Shown here: one piece after another, positions 62,001-64,000 of the stretch
Layout of the letters: every line of letters begins with the position of its first letter
How positions within the stretch are numbered: the stretch's first letter is position 1
NCBI GenBank assembly: GCA_030532135.1
Contig: JAUNLT010000009.1
Location: 1-64,000, forward strand
DNA from: Lagierella massiliensis
GTDB lineage: Bacteria > Bacillota > Clostridia > Tissierellales > Peptoniphilaceae
DNA length: 64,000 bases
Direction of reading: 5' to 3'
Translations under genes and position numbers: made by a program
The notes under the pieces: model-generated
Databases searched by the model: none
Seen by the model: the letters and a program-made list of their open reading frames with translations, nothing else
What the model was told of the DNA's origin: nothing

Positions 62001-64000
62001 GACTTTTCACTTCCACTTGGGTCTCTTTTTCCAGAATTTGAATCGTCAATATTTCCTAGATTATTTTCATCATCAAAGTAGTTTGAATGATCTGTAAGTG
62101 AGAAGAAATCCAATCCTTCAACTTGTGACGCATAAGAAACCGCATCTTTTGGACTTCCCGAACCGTCGGAGTAATTAGAATGGGAATGAATTTGTCCAAA
62201 ATACGCTTTAACAGTTGCTCTTCCCATGTAGAAAGACCATGTAAATTCTTCAGATTTCTCGTTATCTTCAGCTCTTGTTACAATAACTTTCGCATTGATT
62301 TTTCCGTCCTTTAAGTCGGTTGCCTTATATGTGGCTTTGTTATTTGAAACTGTCATCTCAACAGGTTCTTTGTCATTTAATATAAGTTCAACTTTTGGAT
62401 TATCTCCCCCATTTGTAAATTCAACGGTTATTTCAGGAGTTTTTGTATCTAATACTTCACTATTTGTCTTTGGACTAACTTCAATTACATGAGGTCTATT
62501 ATCTATTTTTACAATTACAGGTTTAGAACTTGGCTTTGTCTCTCCGTACTTAAACTCACCTAGATAAATGTCCTGTGTTATATTTCCATTTACATCTTCT
62601 GCTTTAAAAGAAAGTTCTATATCTTCATTTCCTACAATATATTCTCCAGGAATAGTTCCTTTAAAGTTTCCACTTACTGGATCCTTTACCATTCTTATAG
62701 GGTCTAGAGTCTTAGCACCTATTTTTGTAGTAAATTCTATAGATTTTACATCTACATTGTCTATGGCACTTACAGTGAATACATAATCTACAGTTGCCCT
62801 TGCATCAAGTAAATTAGGTATTATTACAAAAGGAGCTAATTTATCATCTTTTATAACGTAATCCCTATTATCTGAAAGTCTAATTTGAGGAGTTCCATTA
62901 AATGTTGAAATACTTCCTTTTATATCTACTTTATCACCTGCTACAGTTCCAATTGGATACTCTGGAGCTCTATAAGTTTGAATATTTCCCATATCTGTTA
63001 TAAACTGCATGGTTGTATTTTCTTTATATTCAGGAAGTGTTACATCTTTAATGTATACATACTCATTTACCAATTCACTTGAAAAGTTTTTAATATCCTC
63101 TGCAGTTACTTCTTGTGGCGGAATTGGGTTTGTCTTTTCCACTAATCTCATCTGCGATACATTTGACATCTCAAGGGTAGAATAGTAATCCACGTGTTTT
63201 CCAGTTACAACTACAATATCTCCCATTTCCACAGTTTCAGTTGGCCCAAATATTTGATATCCTTCAACTTTTCCATCAATTATATCTTCAATAATAAGTG
63301 AAGATCCTCCTCCAAAGCTGTGAGTTGCCACACCAAATACTGTAATTTCTGTATCCAAAGGTTGTTCTAAAGCCTGAGCTATATTCAATGCTTTAGGATA
63401 TTCTTTCTTTATCTGATTTTCCTTCTCTATACTAATTGGGTCATCGAATTTTGGTTCAGTGTATTCAGGACTTTCTTGATTTTCTACTAAAATTACATCC
63501 TTCACATCTGCAACCCTTAGTTGATAATCATTGTATTGTGCTAAAACTGCAATTACATTTACCTTTGCATAGTCTTCAATACCATTTTTTGTAATATCGG
63601 GTATTCTATATATATTTATCTCTTTACCATCCTTGTGCACAGGAGTGTTTCCAGATGGGTTTATTTCTCTTAATGATACTTCTTCAAGTAAAATCCTTTG
63701 TGATTCAAGAGTTTCAGCAATCTCTTTTGTAGTTAAGTCAATCAGTGTGACTTTTTTAGGTTCAGGCAAACTGTTTTCGCTTGAAATTATTTTAAATGTA
63801 GAATTATCCATCTGTTCAAGACCGTTAAAAGCTCCCCTTGTACCTGTAGCTTCAATCTTGTCTCCTAACTTGACTTCTCCTACATTAGAATCGTAGCTTC
63901 TAACTACAATACCTGCTGTATCATCTTGAATTGTAATATTATTCTTGTCTATAAAAGTTACAATTCCTGAAGTTGTTACAACATTTCCCGACTCTACTTC
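59048..64000 (-). CDS. Large surface protein with OB-folds, PHP metallohydrolase and CWB2 repeats (5' end cut)
   Basis: The open frame continues through the right edge (1650 residues visible), so the apparent ATG at 63811 is not the true start. The first 400 visible residues form OB-fold-like modules (NITIQDDTAGIVVRSYDS, ITVFGVATHSFGGGSSLI). A CehA/McbA-type PHP domain follows, about 700-1000 (FGQIHSHSNYSDGSGSPKD, FFSLTDHSNYFDDENN), with metal His and Asp residues. Beta-rich modules and an acidic linker with TEPKVKEF come next. Three CWB2 cell-wall-binding repeats (about 59050-59930; SRISGTDRFNTAIELSKKYY, IIIVGGDSTVSNKVE) anchor it to wall polymer. It is probably an exported phosphoesterase. 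Confidence 0.88.
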   Translation of the reverse strand, partial: EVESGNVVTTSGIVTFIDKNNITIQDDTAGIVVRSYDSNVGEVKLGDKIEATGTRGAFNGLEQMDNSTFKIISSENSLPEPKKVTLIDLTTKEIAETLESQRILLEEVSLREINPSGNTPVHKDGKEINIYRIPDITKNGIEDYAKVNVIAVLAQYNDYQLRVADVKDVILVENQESPEYTEPKFDDPISIEKENQIKKEYPKALNIAQALEQPLDTEITVFGVATHSFGGGSSLIIEDIIDGKVEGYQIFGPTETVEMGDIVVVTGKHVDYYSTLEMSNVSQMRLVEKTNPIPPQEVTAEDIKNFSSELVNEYVYIKDVTLPEYKENTTMQFITDMGNIQTYRAPEYPIGTVAGDKVDIKGSISTFNGTPQIRLSDNRDYVIKDDKLAPFVIIPNLLDARATVDYVFTVSAIDNVDVKSIEFTTKIGAKTLDPIRMVKDPVSGNFKGTIPGEYIVGNEDIELSFKAEDVNGNITQDIYLGEFKYGETKPSSKPVIVKIDNRPHVIEVSPKTNSEVLDTKTPEITVEFTNGGDNPKVELILNDKEPVEMTVSNNKATYKATDLKDGKINAKVIVTRAEDNEKSEEFTWSFYMGRATVKAYFGQIHSHSNYSDGSGSPKDAVSYASQVEGLDFFSLTDHSNYFDDENNLGNIDDSNSGKRDPSGSEKSKWQVYKEIVESFTTEDFLSIYGYEMTWTKSGANYGHINTYNSEGFVSRNNPDFNDKTESKGLLRYYEMLTELENKNQNVISQLNHPGDTFGNFDDFGHYSPEYDKVLNLVEVGNGEGEIRSKGYFPSYDQYTMALDKGWHISPSNNQDNHKGKWGDANTARTVVIADNLDKSSLFEAIRQNRVYATEDNNLFVDFTVNNQMMGSRITGNPKTLKFNVNINDEDSKDIIGTVSVISNRGEVKHSEALNSNMGELNFEIPNDGTFYYIRIDQVDKDIAVTSPVWTSEVEQTGIDSITKSTNVEYLNKDTDIITKFVNSSATDISLSKVEYYEVVNGKEILIKTVAENLPTIKSKSSTEFKEAIKPSQVGKLTLVVKAYPKEVSSVWTGSIELSVYDEQAKISKISEAQNSKEGLPFVVEGRLTSNTSGYDKNTAFFDSGYIQDETGGINIFPISGKYQEGQKLRIFGITSSYQGERQLNIDNIELIDENIEKLSPTEVQIAEVKDNVGLLVKVKGEVDKVEKKGDIIETIILKDKDGNAIRIFIDGYIGYSNDDKKTMPEINIGQEVEAIGLSSIDPVGNRIRIRNRADVNVVQELPLETQADKFKEEVKEEEIYKGDEVNLLDNILNLPEDAKIKDITTPKIDTNKIGEFIGKVEITFSDNSTKVVEIKVIVKEKTNTTPTEPKVKEFKDIYTVFKTSRISGTDRFNTAIELSKKYYNQSENVVITSGRILVDTLMASPFATELKAPILLVEKDNISKETLSEINRLKAKNIIIVGGDSTVSNKVERQLKDSGFKVTRKSGSNRYETAIKVGEEVINKAGNKHKIVLTNGDNLIDSLTGNSIATKERIPVLLTLDKKLETHTINAIEKWKVKEVLIVGGKSSVYPEVEKQLQDMGISVTRLKGRDRLETAVEVAKYNYPDAKKIIVANGYNYVDALVAGPITKVENSPIILFKKSEITEEVKDYLNQSGIEEILIVGGDSSISD

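Noticed and set aside
63809..63811. ATG at 63811 as start of the surface protein
   Set aside because: The frame is open upstream to base 64000 and encodes a plausible OB-fold unit (GEVKLGDKIEATGTRGAFNG); there is no ribosome binding site and no signal peptide at this ATG.
63633..63896. Plus-strand frame near the right edge
   Set aside because: Antisense to the large surface protein, whose frame is continuous to the window end.
1..64000. tRNA, rRNA, CRISPR arrays, insertion sequences, prophage
   Set aside because: I found no cloverleaf-like tracts, regularly spaced repeats, transposase motifs or phage genes on either strand by reading; a tRNAscan or CRISPR search was not possible.

Overview
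The window comes from a low-GC, AT-rich Gram-positive anaerobe of the Clostridia/Tissierellia type. Supporting signs are a Firmicutes-style S10-spc-alpha ribosomal cluster with a KOW protein between adk and infA, a SCIFF ranthipeptide with its radical-SAM maturase, strong AAGGAGG ribosome binding sites, CWB2 surface-anchor repeats, a Bce-type peptide-sensing module, THF and preQ1-type leader elements, and a mannose-family GalNAc PTS. I infer a host-associated member of Peptoniphilaceae or a close relative; the species cannot be read from the sequence.

Region 1 (1-16.9 kb, all on the minus strand). One long run from a strong promoter at 16728-16756 carries rpsJ through rplQ, with secY, adk, infA and rpoA. 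rpsD is not in its usual place between rpsK and rpoA; it follows rplQ and has its own promoter and hairpin leader. map, usually next to adk, is missing. Downstream are a small unknown gene and an L,D-transpeptidase with their own promoter.

Region 2 (16.9-29.9 kb). This holds a Wzy-like membrane polymerase, an orphan oligopeptide-binding lipoprotein, the SCIFF peptide (49 aa) with its maturase and a PLP decarboxylase, a YtrA-type GntR/ABC transporter operon, a lipoprotein of unknown function, and a polysaccharide trio: glycosyltransferase, UDP-GlcNAc 2-epimerase, and a lipoprotein with a glucuronyl C5-epimerase domain.

Region 3 (29.9-44.7 kb). A BceRS two-component system and BceAB transporter (minus strand) are followed by YajC and a four-part mannose-family PTS (plus strand). 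A convergent minus-strand operon (agaS, nagA/agaA, tagatose-6-P kinase, tagatose-1,6-bisphosphate aldolase, GntR/UTRA regulator) completes an N-acetylgalactosamine pathway. The same motif, TTTAGATACCAGT, occurs upstream of the PTS and twice upstream of agaS, tying the two transcription units together. An MFS transporter sits between them.

Region 4 (44.7-58.9 kb). This is cofactor metabolism: lplA-lipA-queH, a YitT protein, and folP divergent from folE-HD-folBK. A convincing THF riboswitch lies ahead of folE. Then come a GNAT protein, an unknown membrane protein with DUF4256, a LysR regulator, queT behind a preQ1-like pseudoknot and terminator, two tandem class I glutamine-amidotransferase-like hydrolases of which one has lost its catalytic residues, and a membrane-anchored MsrAB.

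Region 5 (59-64 kb). The 3' part of a very large surface protein, cut by the window edge, has OB-fold-like units, a CehA/McbA-type PHP metallohydrolase domain and three C-terminal CWB2 repeats. I saw no tRNA, rRNA, CRISPR array, insertion sequence or prophage. The strongest second-look candidates are the lipoprotein C5-epimerase with an apparent ATT start, the HD hydrolase in the folate operon, the C26 pseudoenzyme, the PHP-CWB2 surface protein and the SCIFF locus.
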